Below are positions 48,501 to 60,162 of a stretch of DNA of 64,000 nucleotides, one piece after another. The translations under genes were made by a program, and so were the position numbers. A model generated the notes under the pieces. The model was not told where the DNA came from and ran no database searches. It saw only the letters and a program-made list of their open reading frames with translations. Every line of letters begins with the position of its first letter. Position 1 is the first letter of the stretch. The stretch lies in contig JANUWF010001217.1 of NCBI GenBank assembly GCA_026120185.1, positions 4,074,890 to 4,138,889 on the forward strand, written 5' to 3'. This stretch comes from Voacanga thouarsii. Lineage: Eukaryota; Streptophyta; Magnoliopsida; Gentianales; Apocynaceae.

Positions 48501-49310
48501 GGCAAATTCTCTATAGATTCAAGTTTCGTTTGCAGACAGGCCTTCCTTTATTTGTTCTTGGTGGTTCTCTCCTCTTTTGGTCCTTGAGTATGCAAGACTC
48601 TTCATTGCGGAGCTCTTATGGGAGACTTGGAAGTATCGTAATGATGTTTTGTTCAACGAAGCTAAGGTTGTTCTACTATAGTTGGGAAAGAGGATTCTTA
48701 AAGCTATTGTAGATTGGTCTCAGATTCACCCGATTCGGCAGCCAAATGGCATGCAGATACACAAAACTTCTATATGCTGGAAAGTTCCCATGCCACCTTG
48801 AATCATTCTGGTTACTTGGACTAAATCTAATATGGTTACGGTTAATGTTGACGGTGCCTACAAAGGAAATCCAGGGCCTTATGGGGTCGGAGTAATTGTG
48901 CGCAGCTTAACTGGCAACGTCATATTTAGTTTTTCGAAGAATATTAGCCACTCTTCAAATCACCAAGTAGAAACTCAAGCTGTTTATTTTGGGCTTAAAT
49001 GATGTTGTCGTCTTCATTTTCAAAGCATCGTGGTTCAATCTAACAATCCGCTGCTAGTTCATCAATTACAAAGGAAGATAGTTAGTTCATGGAAAGCACA
49101 TACTTTCTTCAAGAAAATAGAGATGATATGGTAGAGCTTTCGTTCGGGGAGCCAATAGAGTAGTTGATTATCTGGCAAATCTAGGGTGCTTCGTTCAAGG
49201 GTCCCAATATTTCCAATCCTTTACGGAATTACCTATTGAAGCAAGAGGCTTATGTAACCTAGATAGATGGCAGATCCCCTCCCTTCGTATTAAAAAGTTT
49301 GTACCTAGTT
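45573..49310 (+). pseudogene. LINE ORF2: endonuclease C-terminus, reverse transcriptase, zinc-binding domain, RNase H
   Basis: This is the coding content of the LINE. Reading-frame blocks are 45584-45790, 45872-46168, 46199-46399, 46635-46877, 47097-47507, 47586-47837, 48048-48362 and about 48835-49260. They are separated by stops (for example TAG at 45788, 46166 and 46875) and a few frame changes. The RT catalytic YADD box and the RNase H D-G motif are still legible. The start is lost with the 5' truncation. It cannot give an active protein. Confidence 0.88.
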
Positions 49311-49393
49311 GAGGCCGATCGACTTTCTTTTTCTTTATTTTTTTTCTTCCTTATTATCAATAAAAAATAAGCTTCACCCTTTTGTTAAAAAAA
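45573..49393 (+). mobile_element. LINE (L1-like non-LTR retrotransposon), 5'-truncated, inserted in element A
   Basis: It is flanked by the perfect 19-bp duplication AAATTAAACTATTTTAATT (45554-45572 and 49394-49412) and ends in an A run. It starts inside the endonuclease (LVGDFNVIAKVDEYAGTGAP, then GSDHCPLLF). The reverse transcriptase follows: SSLGLDGFTGFF, STLLVLIPKKAIFQSFVDFR then PISLC, NQSGFPQGRSITDNILLA, LDVAKAFDKVSW and the catalytic SYADDTILF at about 47245. A zf-RVT-like part (48050-48480) and an RNase H domain (VNVDGAYKGNPGPYGVGVIV at 48840, then ETQAVYFGLK) come last. The domain order is that of plant L1-clade LINEs. Several stops occur within the 3.8 kb. The missing 5' part includes ORF1. 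Confidence 0.93.
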
Positions 49394-49695
49394 AAATTAA
49401 ACTATTTTAATTGTTACAGTTGTCCCTGAGCCTTAGCAACTAGTGATGGTATATCGACGGCTGTCTGTATCTGGCCATCGCAAAGTGGGTGGTAGCAAAA
49501 GTATCACACTTTGTTGTTGACTTTGATCATCACACCATAGCTAAGCCATCGCTCTTTTGTGTTCACTCACAAATTTTTTGTCAGCAACTTCTGATTTAGC
49601 TATAGTTTGTTGCCATCACAATGCCGCCACAAGTATATATTAGCAACTATTTGGCGAGGGTTTTGGCCTTCACAAAAGCTGCTTTTCCTATAGTG
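49394..49695 (+). repeat. Right subterminal repeats and terminus of element A, part after the LINE
   Basis: The repeat continues (AGTGATGG, CGACGGC, GGCCATCGCAAAG, CTAAGCCATCGC, TTGGCGAGGG) and ends CTTTTCCTATAGTG at 49695. CAA follows, matching the CAA before 19472. Confidence 0.85.
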
Positions 49696-50616
49696 CAAAT
49701 GCTTGGTGCTAACAAAAAAGAGCAAGCACAAAAGCAAAGAAAAAAAAACAAAGAAAAAGCTTATGTCCAACTTGATTACAAACATGTTTTAGGGAATGAT
49801 TCATCCCCAAACTCGGTTAAAAATATACAAACTTAACAAATAGAAAACCATTATTTGTTACAACATCTGTAAATGAAATTAATTAAAATGAATCATCTCC
49901 ATGGTCAGTGACACCAAATATCAATCAAATCGCTCTCCTCCTAAACTTCTGTTCTCTATTATCCTGAGAAGGACAAAGGAATAAGCAAAACTTCAAGGTG
50001 ATTACATATGAAATACATATGCAATGGTCAAGCCCTATGAAGTATATATCCATGGTGCTTTTCCATTTCCATCGGCAACAAAGCACAGACAAAGTATTAA
50101 ATAACATATCATAATACGAAACTTTTTTTTTTTTAAAAAAAAGGACTTTTATAAAGAACAAATATGGAATTAAAATTTCAAAGGAAAATTGGCCTATTAT
50201 CTATAAACAATTTAAGTTTGATCACAAGAGTCATTAAAGATTTAAGCATTTTATGTCCTTGTGCTATTTACAAGATATCGTAAGACAATTCTTTTGGCTA
50301 CTCTATGGCAATTTCATATATTCTAGTAATGTGACACAATTAATAAGGGGTAAAAGTAGTAAATTATAAAATTTTATATATTTTTTGTTTTTCTTTTCTA
50401 TTTCTACTTTTACTCTTCTTTCTTCTTCTTTTTTCCATCTTATCCCTATTATTGCATTTATCAATGGGTCCCAAGAGTTCAATGCGAAGAAAGACTTCCT
50501 AAACCACCACTAGCACGATTGCAACCAAATCCCTCTAATCCCTTCTTCACCCTCTTTCTAATATCTACCATTTGCCTTCCCTCTTTCTTGTCACCACCGT
50601 TTCATTTACTTTTTTT

Positions 50617-50663
<47 letters not shown>

Positions 50664-52958
50664 CACAAAACAATCTCCATTAAATATTCTTTCAAAGTCA
50701 TCATATAGCTTCACCAACACAATCAAATCTTCTAATAATACATTAGTATCCTATACTACCAAACAAAAATAAGGGAATGAAAAAGAGGTCAACCGCATTA
50801 GGAAAGGATACGCAAAAGAAAGGAGGTGTCACTATGGTTTATGAAAGGAAGGAGAAGGAGGGTGTAAGTGGTATTAGTGATTAGATCCTAGAGCAAAGGA
50901 TGGTAGAAATAGTGGCCTGTGGGGAGATGGCAACGCATTAATGAGGATCACTGGAATGTGATGGAAAGTAATACAGATAAATCTGGTGTAGTGGCAGAGC
51001 TAGGACCTAATCATAGTGAGATACTTGTTTCCAAACTTTCTCTTAAAAAATGGGTTAATTACCAAAGAACCCTTGATCTTTTAATCTAACCTCTCAAGTT
51101 ACCCCTACAAATTTAATTGTTTCAATGTTCCCTTGAACTAAAAATCCATCCTAATAATTTAGACATCCACGGATGGACAATGCAAAATATCTTGAATGTC
51201 CTTTAGCTTATCAATTTCTATTATTGCTTTTCCCCCCTAAAAATTTAAAATATAGGCTAGTTTAGAGTGAAGGAAATTATAAAGGAGAAAAGAAGATGAA
51301 AGGAGTCATTGATTCTCATTTGAATTCTTGTGAATTCTTTTGCTGATAAAATGTTTTCTCATGGTCATTGAAAGTCAAAATTTGTTTTTCGTGACTAACC
51401 CATTAAATTTAGAGAGTCAAAATATGACTTGTCCAAAATTGTGTATAAGCCAAAATAATCAAACCCAAACGTTTGAAATTCGGGTTCGTTAGTCCATTTT
51501 GATTTTACCACGCTGATTATTTTATGTGTTGAAAATGGTCAAGTTTTATTTGCTTGAACACTTATATTTTATAAAAGTGTTTTTAATAAACGGAAGCATT
51601 TTAAAAGTTTTAAATTAATTTAAAAAATACCAAAAATGGGTGACTTACACTGTCTCATGGGCATTCAATTTTGACAATTTACCCCATATTTCCCATTTTC
51701 ATCCAAATGATTTAGACAAAATGAAATAGATTAGGTGAAATATCTATATAATATATATGTGTGTGTGTGTGTGTGTGTGTCTTAAAAAAGAAGAAGATGA
51801 AATTGAACACTAAAGAACTTGAGAACTCAAATGGCATTGGAAGAAGAAAAGTTGGGAATGGAAGATCAGGAAAAACATGGAATAAGGTGCCGTAGTGGAA
51901 TGGAAATGGAAGATTTGGAGATAAGGGAGAAAGGGCAGTGCGATGGCAGCAAGAAAGGGGTTATGATTGTGGTGCCAAAAGAGAGAGTAGAAAGTTGTGG
52001 CAGTGATACCATAGAGTAGATAGGGAATGGTGGTGGTAGCAAGAGAGAGAAAAGGGTAGGTGTTAAACCAAAATAGAGAAGATGAAATAGGAGGAGGATG
52101 AGGAGAAGGGTTTGGATGGACATGGCAGCACGGCATATGGAGATGAAAGGGTGTGGGTTTGGTTGAAGAAGGAAACAAAAAGAAGAAAAAAATTGAGGTT
52201 TATGTGCAGAGGTTGTGATGGGAAAAGGCGGTGGTGGCAACAATGATGGAAAAGAATTGTTAATGAGTAGTAAGAGAGTATGGGAAGAGTGCAATGGTGA
52301 TGAGGAAGGGAGAGGATACGGTGTTGGTGGATCAAGAAGGAGAAATAAAGTTTTAGATAGAGAAGAAGTGTTGCATAAGACAACTAAGACACCTATGGCC
52401 ACGGGTAGAAGAAACATCATTAGTGGGTGGAGCATGAATTGATCAATTCTTCCTTGCTACACATCCTTTCCACCAACAGAGGATGGCAGCTAGGGTTTAG
52501 GATTAGGTTTGGTTGAGGGAGAGGAAGAGAAGAAGAGAAAGGTTGGAGCAAAAATAGCGATAGTGGCAGTTAGGGGCAGACACAAGGCTATGTTAGGAGG
52601 GGCCTCCCTATTTTTTTAAAATCCCCACTAGTAGTACTATATTAAATTAAAATTTATAAAATATTTATACATATTGCTCTTCTATGTTTTTGAAATCTCT
52701 TCTACTAATATAGTATATTAAATTATGTATTATAAAATATTTACATACATATTATATTAATGAATTCTTTCTAAATCCATTAATTATTATTTTTTATATT
52801 TACTAAATTTTAAATTTTAAATATTTTTTAACCTATCAAAAATTTTAAAAATACTTATTTAGACTATCTACCAACTTAACTACTTATGTACTTGGAAGGT
52901 TGGAAGCCCACCGATTTAAACTACTTATAAGACCCTAAGGTCCACCAAAGTACTGAAA
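49696..52958. other. Gene-free stretch between CACTA elements A and D
   Basis: No gene is supported. It holds a (TC)n then (AC)n microsatellite at about 50618-50668, a (GT)n tract at about 51758-51780, and a purine-rich plus strand at 51790-52560. The opposite frames there, 51866-52435 and others, are long but low-complexity in Ser, Pro, Leu and Phe. A short frame at 50777-50870 (MKKRSTALGKDTQKKGGVTM) matches nothing I recognise. Confidence 0.6.
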
Positions 52959-53560
52959 CACTACTAGAAAAACAGTCTGTTGTGACAGGTGAGAATGTTA
53001 TTATAAGAGTCTATTGTGACATTTTTGACTTTGTGACACTTACACAAAATGTTCTCTAAAACGCCATTGCTATAGTCACTAAGGACGTTACCAAATGTCA
53101 TAATAGATGTACGTATCCTAATATGGATAATTGTTATATCAGAGGCCTTATTACAACATTTTGACATGCTACAAAAGGGTCTAATAACTGTAAAAAATTC
53201 AAATATATATTAACAATTTAAAGTGTCATAATAACCGACATCTATAATGACATTTACAACTATCAGTAAAAGATCTTCATATAACAGTTAGTTGTGTTTA
53301 TGCAAATGCTTACCAACGGTTGTCAATGGTCAAATTCAAATCCACAAAAACATTTATAAATGTCATAATAGTGTTTGACAATTTTCAATTATATGACACT
53401 TCGTTAGCATTCGTAACATTTTATACTGTCATTATTATTTGTTATGATACTTATACATCTTGTTTAAACTTAATATAACAACATTTTTTAAGTTTTCATA
53501 GTATGTTGGCTATGTGTCACTATATTTTTTATGATATTTCAGTTCTTACATATAAATATA
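52959..53560 (-). repeat. Subterminal repeats at the 3' end of element D
   Basis: There are repeated TTGTGACA, TGTCATAATAG, AAATGTCATAATAGTG and ATGACACTT motifs in both orientations, ending in a (TA)n tract at about 53553-53578. The repeat motif differs from those of A and C, so D belongs to another CACTA subgroup with a different DNA-binding specificity. Confidence 0.78.
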
Positions 53561-55519
53561 TATATATATATATATATATTAATTACATGATATAAAAAAA
53601 TTTAAAACTTTGACCATAATACAAAATCACATTAAAGTCAAAATAAAATGTTTGCATACAATAGGAAATATAGAACTATGTATATATACATCAAGGAAGT
53701 CATCAAAACTATATAATCCAAAATAAAATCTCAATGTATCCATTAAGACATAATTCCATTAATGTCTAAATGTTTCCATTTAGCCAAATGATTTACTATA
53801 CTTCTTTCATATGCAGCATCAAAATAACTTGTAGCCAAGCTGTCTCCTTAGTCCTATTCGTCTTGAGCCCTACGAACCTGCCATTATAAATTGGACACAT
53901 TCAAGTTAGACAAATGATGAAAAACCAGTAGCTTCTTGATACCAAAACTGCAGCATTCACGAAAGATGAAAAAAAAAGAGAGAGAATTAAAATTTTCAAC
54001 TATGGAAGGGATTCTCTTAAGTGAATTAAATTGCAGTATTTTAGTTTTCTCCTAAGGCTAGAGAAAACAATTATTGCACCAAAATGGCTAAACTGTAGCA
54101 TTTCAGTTTTCAAAAGGCTATACTTCAACAAGAAGTGAATTAAACTACAGCATTTCAGTTTTCAAAAGGCTATACTTTAGCAAGAAGTGAATTAAACTAC
54201 AACATTTCAGTTTTCTCCTGAGGCTAGAACAAACAATTATTGCACCAAAATGAACAAACGTTGGAGGATTTCAGCATTTCGGTTTTCAAAAGGCTATACT
54301 TCAGCAATAAGTGAATAAAACTACAACATTTCAGTTTTCTCCTGAGGCTATAACAAATAATTATTGCACCAAAATGGCTAAACTGTAGCATTTCAGCATT
54401 TCCATTTCAGCATTTCAGTTTTCAAAAGGCTATACTTCATTTTCAACAATAATATCATTCAGCTTTCTTACGATACCATTATACACATTCAGCTGTCTCA
54501 ACAAATTTTCCAAACAATTAACAACAAATTCTAAGTATATTACAAAGCTAAACTCCTCTTTTTGTTTTAAACAACACAAACCACTTCTGAAGCCCAAATC
54601 TCCTCAATCAGTAACAACTCACAATAACGCTTCATTCCCAGAAAAATCAACAACACCCATCAAACACCACAACAAGATTAATGCCAAGGCCACCAATCTT
54701 CACAATTTACAACTTCAAACACCACAACATTAACACATATAAAAAGCCCACACTTCTTAACCTCTGAATGCTCAAAATCCCAAACCAAATCAATGAAAAC
54801 AACAAGAGAACTAGCAAAATATAATGCTGTAAACAAATGCAAAATATAATGCTATAGACTACAGTGCCATGTTAGAAAGACAACCCATATTTTTGTTGAA
54901 GAAAATTTTATCCAAAAAGGAACCTAAAAAAAAAAAAAAAAGAAGAACTGATCTCTGCATTCAATAGAATATCAATTACACAATGCAAGAGAGCTTCAAT
55001 AACTTTTTATCTCCTCGCTATCGACTTTCCTTCATTCTCCTACTACAAGGTTAGACTTTCGCAAACTAAAAACTAGAGTAGGTGTTTTACAACCGGTAAA
55101 ATATCTCTGCTGGTCATGTCTGTGAAATATTTAGGATAGCTACATTCTTCCTCAAATATCATATACACAAGTAAAATAGAAAATCTCCAAATTCATAGAT
55201 GTCCAACACATCAATGTTTTTTTTTTTTTAGAAATTCAATAAGCAAATGACTAATTGTAGAACTCCAATTAAATCACCAAAACTACAACAAAACTCCAAT
55301 AAAATAATCAAATAGCAACAAAATCAATAAATACCCTTCTAAAATGCATTATCATCTTACCTGTAAACAAATGCAAAATATAATGCTCATTGAAAGAACA
55401 AATCTATCACACTATCTTCTTGAAAGGAGGAATCAAAGTCTATACTAAATTTTACAGAATTCCTTCACCATCTCATAAACAAAACCATAACCCACAAAAA
55501 AATCAAACCTCAACAAAAC
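53561..55519. other. Non-coding 3' region of element D with tandem repeats
   Basis: AT-rich sequence lies between the subterminal repeats and the solo LTR. The part at 54015-54435 is a tandem array, listed separately. No open frame of interest was seen. An A-rich tract lies near 54926-54943. Confidence 0.55.
54015..54435. repeat. Tandem repeat array with a CATTTCAGTTTTC core
   Basis: Units of 60-80 bases made of GCATTTCAGTTTTC, AAAAGGCTATACTTCA, AAGAAGTGAATTAAACTACA and AACAATTATTGCACCAAAAT recur five or six times in mixed order. Two long composite units differ by a TCTCCTGAGGCTA variant. Confidence 0.85.
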
Positions 55520-55524
55520 CATAG

Positions 55525-57046
55525 TGTTAGGGATATGCCCTAAAGTCAATTTGTACTTATAATATTGTCGTTATATTTTATATAATAATATGAGACTTTC
55601 CTTTTCATGAATAGTGTATTTTGTTTTGTGGTCATCAAGTACGTGACTTGATAGTAAAAACCAACAATGAATAAAATGACTATTCTAAATCTGTCCCTGA
55701 TCGTTTATTATTATTGGAACAATAATAAATTAAGATTAGTATGTTTGTGACTGGATGGCTATGTTTTACTGGTCATGAATATTTGTGATATCAAGTCAAA
55801 ATATAAATAAATATTAAAGAACATTATATTGGACATGACCCACTGTAAGAGTATTTCATGGAACATGTCATAAGTACTTTCTAGCCATAATAATATTAAA
55901 AGTCCTTTGACCTAAATTCACCATAGTTTTCTACTTGATAAATTCTATATTTTGACGTTGTCTAAAGTTGTCTTTAACTAGATAATAAATTAGATTACAG
56001 TTGGATATAGAATAAATTAATGAGAGGAATACGATTGATAGTGAAGGAATTTGTCCCTCTCAATTATGGGAAAGATATCCATGGGCCCCTTGATAAATTA
56101 GACTGTTAAAATGCATGGTTGTGCTCAAATATATTAATCTAAGATATTGATATCATTTGTTTGAACAGTCTACTATGAAATCAAGAAATAATTGATTAAG
56201 TTTAATGAGGATGACATGCTCCGTGCCTTATACTTAATTTGGATATCGTGTGACAAAATGACTAAATATAAAATTATGGTTTGGCTCAAAGAGATCACCG
56301 ATCTTCATTTAACCTGGATAATTGTAGTATTTTGTTAGAAATCGCTTATAACTTATGGGCCATTTAAATATGATTTAGATATACTACCAATGTTAAATAA
56401 ACCTATAGGGTCACACAATAAGTGAACTTGTTAGGTTATTTTTTCGGTGACCAGATTCGATGAATCTAAAAATATGTCTAAGTTAATCAAACTTAGAAAA
56501 CTTACCAAATACAATAAATTTGGAAATATATTCACATTCGATGTATCTGGATGATGTCCAGATTATAAGAATCTGGCTCGGTAAATTAATTAGTTAAATT
56601 ACCGTGATAATGGCAGAATCTTATCATATCAGTTTTAATTTAATTTGAATTTAAATTAAAATACGATAAGATATTATTAGGGTTGGACTTTAAAAGGTTC
56701 AGTGTGGATTTTTAAGAAAACCCTAGCCATCTTCTTGGGTGTGCCAATTTCTGTTGAGAATATTCGTGCCTTTATTGATTAGAAAAAAACCTTTCAAACC
56801 CTAGGCGCTAGCACTCTTCGGGTAACGAGTGAGTTCACGGCGTGTATCCGATAGAGGACGTTCGCACACTGCAGCGTCTGGTGATAGTTCGGGTTGCGAG
56901 TACAGTAACAGAATCAGAATTGAAAGATATCGATTACACCAAACATAGGTAATTCTACAAACCTACGATCTTCTTAATCGTTTACTTGAATCCTCGGAAG
57001 GGATTCATGGATGTTTTCTGCGTTTAGGAGTCTACGAATCCTAACA
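55525..57046. mobile_element. Solo LTR (probable Copia type) inserted in element D
   Basis: A 1522-bp segment has perfect 7-bp inverted ends, TGTTAGG at the left and CCTAACA at the right. It is flanked by CATAG (55520-55524) and TATAG (57047-57051), a 5-bp TSD with one mismatch. No internal retroelement genes or second LTR are present, so it is the product of recombination between two LTRs. A TTTAAAAGG box at 56691-56699 followed by a leader-like CCCTAGCCATC region fits a promoter on the plus strand. The superfamily is a guess from length and ends. Confidence 0.85.
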
Positions 57047-57212
57047 TATAGCCTACAAAAAAATCAGAACACAACACTGCATAAAAAAGAATGACAAAAC
57101 TCCACATTTGTCATAGGCTACCAAAAGAATAGACACATATATACATAAACAAAAGCATAGCCCATAAAATAGAAGTAGAAAACTGATCATAGCTTTCTAC
57201 CCAAAAAAAAAA

Positions 57213-59662
57213 TTATACCAAGCTTGTTGGCCATGCAATAGGAGCACCATGAGCATCTCCTATTGTTTTCAGAAGGGAGTATGGATGAATCAATGGCTCA
57301 TCACGAGAATGTGGCTGAATGATGTCAATCTCACACCAATCTTGTCCCAAGGCATGTGGGCTAACCATCTTTTCAAGATCCAAACTCCTAATAAGTGCAA
57401 TTGCAACTATCTTTGAAGGATCCCTTACATTCAAGATTGAAACAGTAGCATGTCCCTAACGAAGATAGACAAACAGCCAAATATTAGCAAAAAATGTGAT
57501 CAGTTTAGTTAGTGTAAAACAACCAAAATTCTATGCAGCCATTTAGCTTGAAATATGAAAAAGAAAATCAAATATCTATTTCAAATAAAATGTGATTCTG
57601 CAAGTATAAGCTAACAGTACCCTTAATATACTGCTATTATTGGTTGTGATAGTTTGCAGGTTTAACTCTAGAGAACCAACCCTTGACTGCTTTGACATAT
57701 TGTTGTTGTTCTGTGCCATATTCGCACGAACTTCAGCTAGTAGTCTACCTTGTTCCCTAATGAGTTCTACTTACTCTTTAGCTTGTTCGTTGAGTCTCAC
57801 TATCTTATCCCTTTGTTCAGCCATGATAATATGTTAAGTAGTATGACTTGGAATTCGCCCCAAAGATCCAATGATGCAACACCTCCCCCACACATTCGAA
57901 CCCAACTATTCCTGTCTGGTTCCATTACTTGTGAGAAAATTTCATCTGACCCAATTTCATCAGTGGAGTTAGGTGAAAGTTCACTTTTTTTTTCTCAGTC
58001 ATCAAGTTTTGTAAATAAAGAAAAAAAATGCTTATTAATTATGCTGAAAGAAGGTAAAAAATTGAAGGTGAATCAAGGATTAACATGTACCAATTTAGTT
58101 GCAATCTCGCTATTTTCTGGTTTTCCACTAAAGTCCATAAAGCACTCGAATATTTCAGCTCAGGATGGCTGACGCCCTAATTTCTTGGCCTACATACAAA
58201 ATAATTGAATCAAAGGATTTAATTATTTATGGAAAAAAATTTGAAGGATGTAGTAAAATTTACCAAGTCTTCAGAAACTTGTGCAAATGGTCTTTGCCCC
58301 ATTCTCTGATGCAATTTGCTGCTTTTCCTACTATTAGCATTCCTTCGACTAATACGCTGAAAAAAACAGCAGCAAATGGAAATTTAATTTTCTGCCATCA
58401 AAGTTACAATTTGGATAATTTGAAATGAGCAATACAAAATGCTCAACATTACCTTGCCAGCCTCTGAATTCTAAAAAGAAACCAACCATAACCATTGGTT
58501 TTCAAGCACCCGATCTTCTCCACAAGAAGACAGCACATTTCCAGTTTGATTAGCATTGAACCATTCCTTTTTTAAAGCATTTTTCCAAGCTCTCCATAAT
58601 TTTCCTATTGATGAAGTAATTTTTGGTTCAACGCCAAGTGGCAAATCAAACCTTTCCTGTTATGGAGTAAATTTATCAAGAATCATTGTCTACAATAAAT
58701 TTATAATAAAAAATATTCTAAAATCATTAAAATTAAAGGATGTAGAGATCATGGCATTATTACCTTTACAATGTCGATCATGTCTTTCTTATAGCTTTTT
58801 GGCATATTTGTCCATGATACATAATTTAGTGGGGCATGCTTGCCATTTCTAGCTATAGTGCCCAAGAAACTAAATAGCTTTTTTCGCTTCTTTCGAATGA
58901 GTTGTCCCTTATGGTTAAATTCAACTGTAATTAGACCCTTGTTCTTAGGATCCCCCCATGTGTTAGTACAATAAGTTGGTCCTCTAGATCTACTACTTCT
59001 AGCTAAATTTTCTGCATCAAGCATTAAAATTAGAATGGTGAAAAATATAATTTAGCAAAATAAAGCAACACAACATTGTATTTGTAATCATGATGTGCTC
59101 ATACCAACTCCGCTAGAAGTTTGTGTGGTAGGTTGGGACGATATTTGCTGGTCATTATATACCATTTGGGGTTCATCCAAAAAATTTTCAGGCCAGCCAT
59201 TCAATTGCACAATGACTAAAAATTAAATAACCAAGGCAATTTTGATTAGTATTGGGTTTTGTTAGAGGAAAAAATTAATTAGTATATACTTACAAGTGGG
59301 AATAATTGGTTGTGTGATAGAAAAAGGCATTTCAGTGCGTTTAGCAACTTGCATGGTTTGGTTGGCAGCCAAAGGAATTTGCCCAACTTGCACATTTTGT
59401 GGTTCATCTAAAGGATTTTCAGATTAGCCATTCAACTGCCCACCTAAAAATAAAATAACCAGAGCATGTTTGGTTAATAACTGATTCAGCAAAGTCATCA
59501 CAAGAAAATGGTTTTCATATACTTACAATTTGGATAACTCGATTGTGTGTTAGACGGAGGCATGTCATATCGTTCAGCTAGCATATTCAATTGATCATTT
59601 AGAGAATTGTCTCCGCATTTCTGCACACTTCTTTTCTTCTTCAACCCACGTGTCCTAGCCAT
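57213..59662 (-). CDS. Second gene of element D (Ptta/En/Spm with a TNP1-like C-terminus)
   Basis: It starts at ATG 59662 (MARTRGLKKKRSVQKCGDNS then LNDQLNMLAERYDMPPS) and continues through several exons. 59024-58749 encodes the conserved RGPTYCTNTWGDPKNKGLI, FLGTIARNGKHAPLNYVSW and MPKSYKKDM. About 58350-58240 gives KLHQRMGQRPFAQVSEDL. About 57960-57870 gives DEIGSDEIFSQVMEPDRNSW then VRMCGGG. 57434-57213 gives the TNP1-type C-terminus (SPHALGQDWCEIDIIQPHSR, then GDAHGAPIAWPTSLV). Introns separate these. I found no clear lesion in the conserved blocks, but I did not resolve every splice site. The product would be the DNA-binding partner of the transposase. Confidence 0.75.
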
Positions 59663-60162
59663 CTGATCAAAACCAACGCCCAAAAAAAAAAAAAAGAATC
59701 AATAAAGCATCAATAAATTAAAATTTTAATTTCACCTAAAACCAAGGCAATTCTTCAAAAAAAAGGTTAAACATAACTTATTTTTAAATTAACCTGAAAT
59801 AGAATATGATAATAGAATGAGACAACAGAACAAATATTGGCAAAATGCAGTTACTGACGGAGGTATAGAGCAACATTCAATATTGCACTACATGTTGACT
59901 AATGTTCAGTCCAACAATTAAGTCAAAAAATAGTATTTTATATAATAAATATTGCATTAAACAATATATTAAAAAGTAGTACAGTCTTCTTATAGTCATA
60001 AGACTAAACTTAAGCCTCATCATCCCCTTCACGAACCCAACAAACATTCTCATCCCCTTCTTCAACTATAGGGTTGTAGATTTCAGCTTGCAAATGTGTA
60101 TCAACATCCACAATATCTCCCATTTTATAAACTGATCTTGCATTTGTAACAACAACAACATG

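Larger units (their letters stand above)
19472..49695 (+). mobile_element. CACTA (En/Spm) transposon A, outer element of the nest
   Basis: The left terminus CACTACAGGAAAGGGC at 19472 and the right terminus, whose reverse complement is CACTATAGGAAAAGCAGC ending at 49695, are related inverted ends. Both are flanked by CAA (19469-19471 and 49696-49698), the 3-bp TSD expected of CACTA elements. Subterminal GCGACGG/TAGCGACGG-type repeats lie just inside both ends. Between them, all on the plus strand, are a captured B3-gene fragment, a TNP2-type transposase pseudogene and a second En/Spm gene. Element C (23389-38117) and a LINE (45573-49393) are later insertions. Without them A is about 11.7 kb. 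Stops in both genes make it non-autonomous now. Confidence 0.9.

Noticed and set aside
51866..52435. 189-codon minus-strand open frame, a possible membrane protein
   Set aside because: It is rich in Leu, Ser, Pro and Phe because the opposite strand is purine-biased; overlapping frames are open at the same time, and no domain or codon-level sign of selection is visible.
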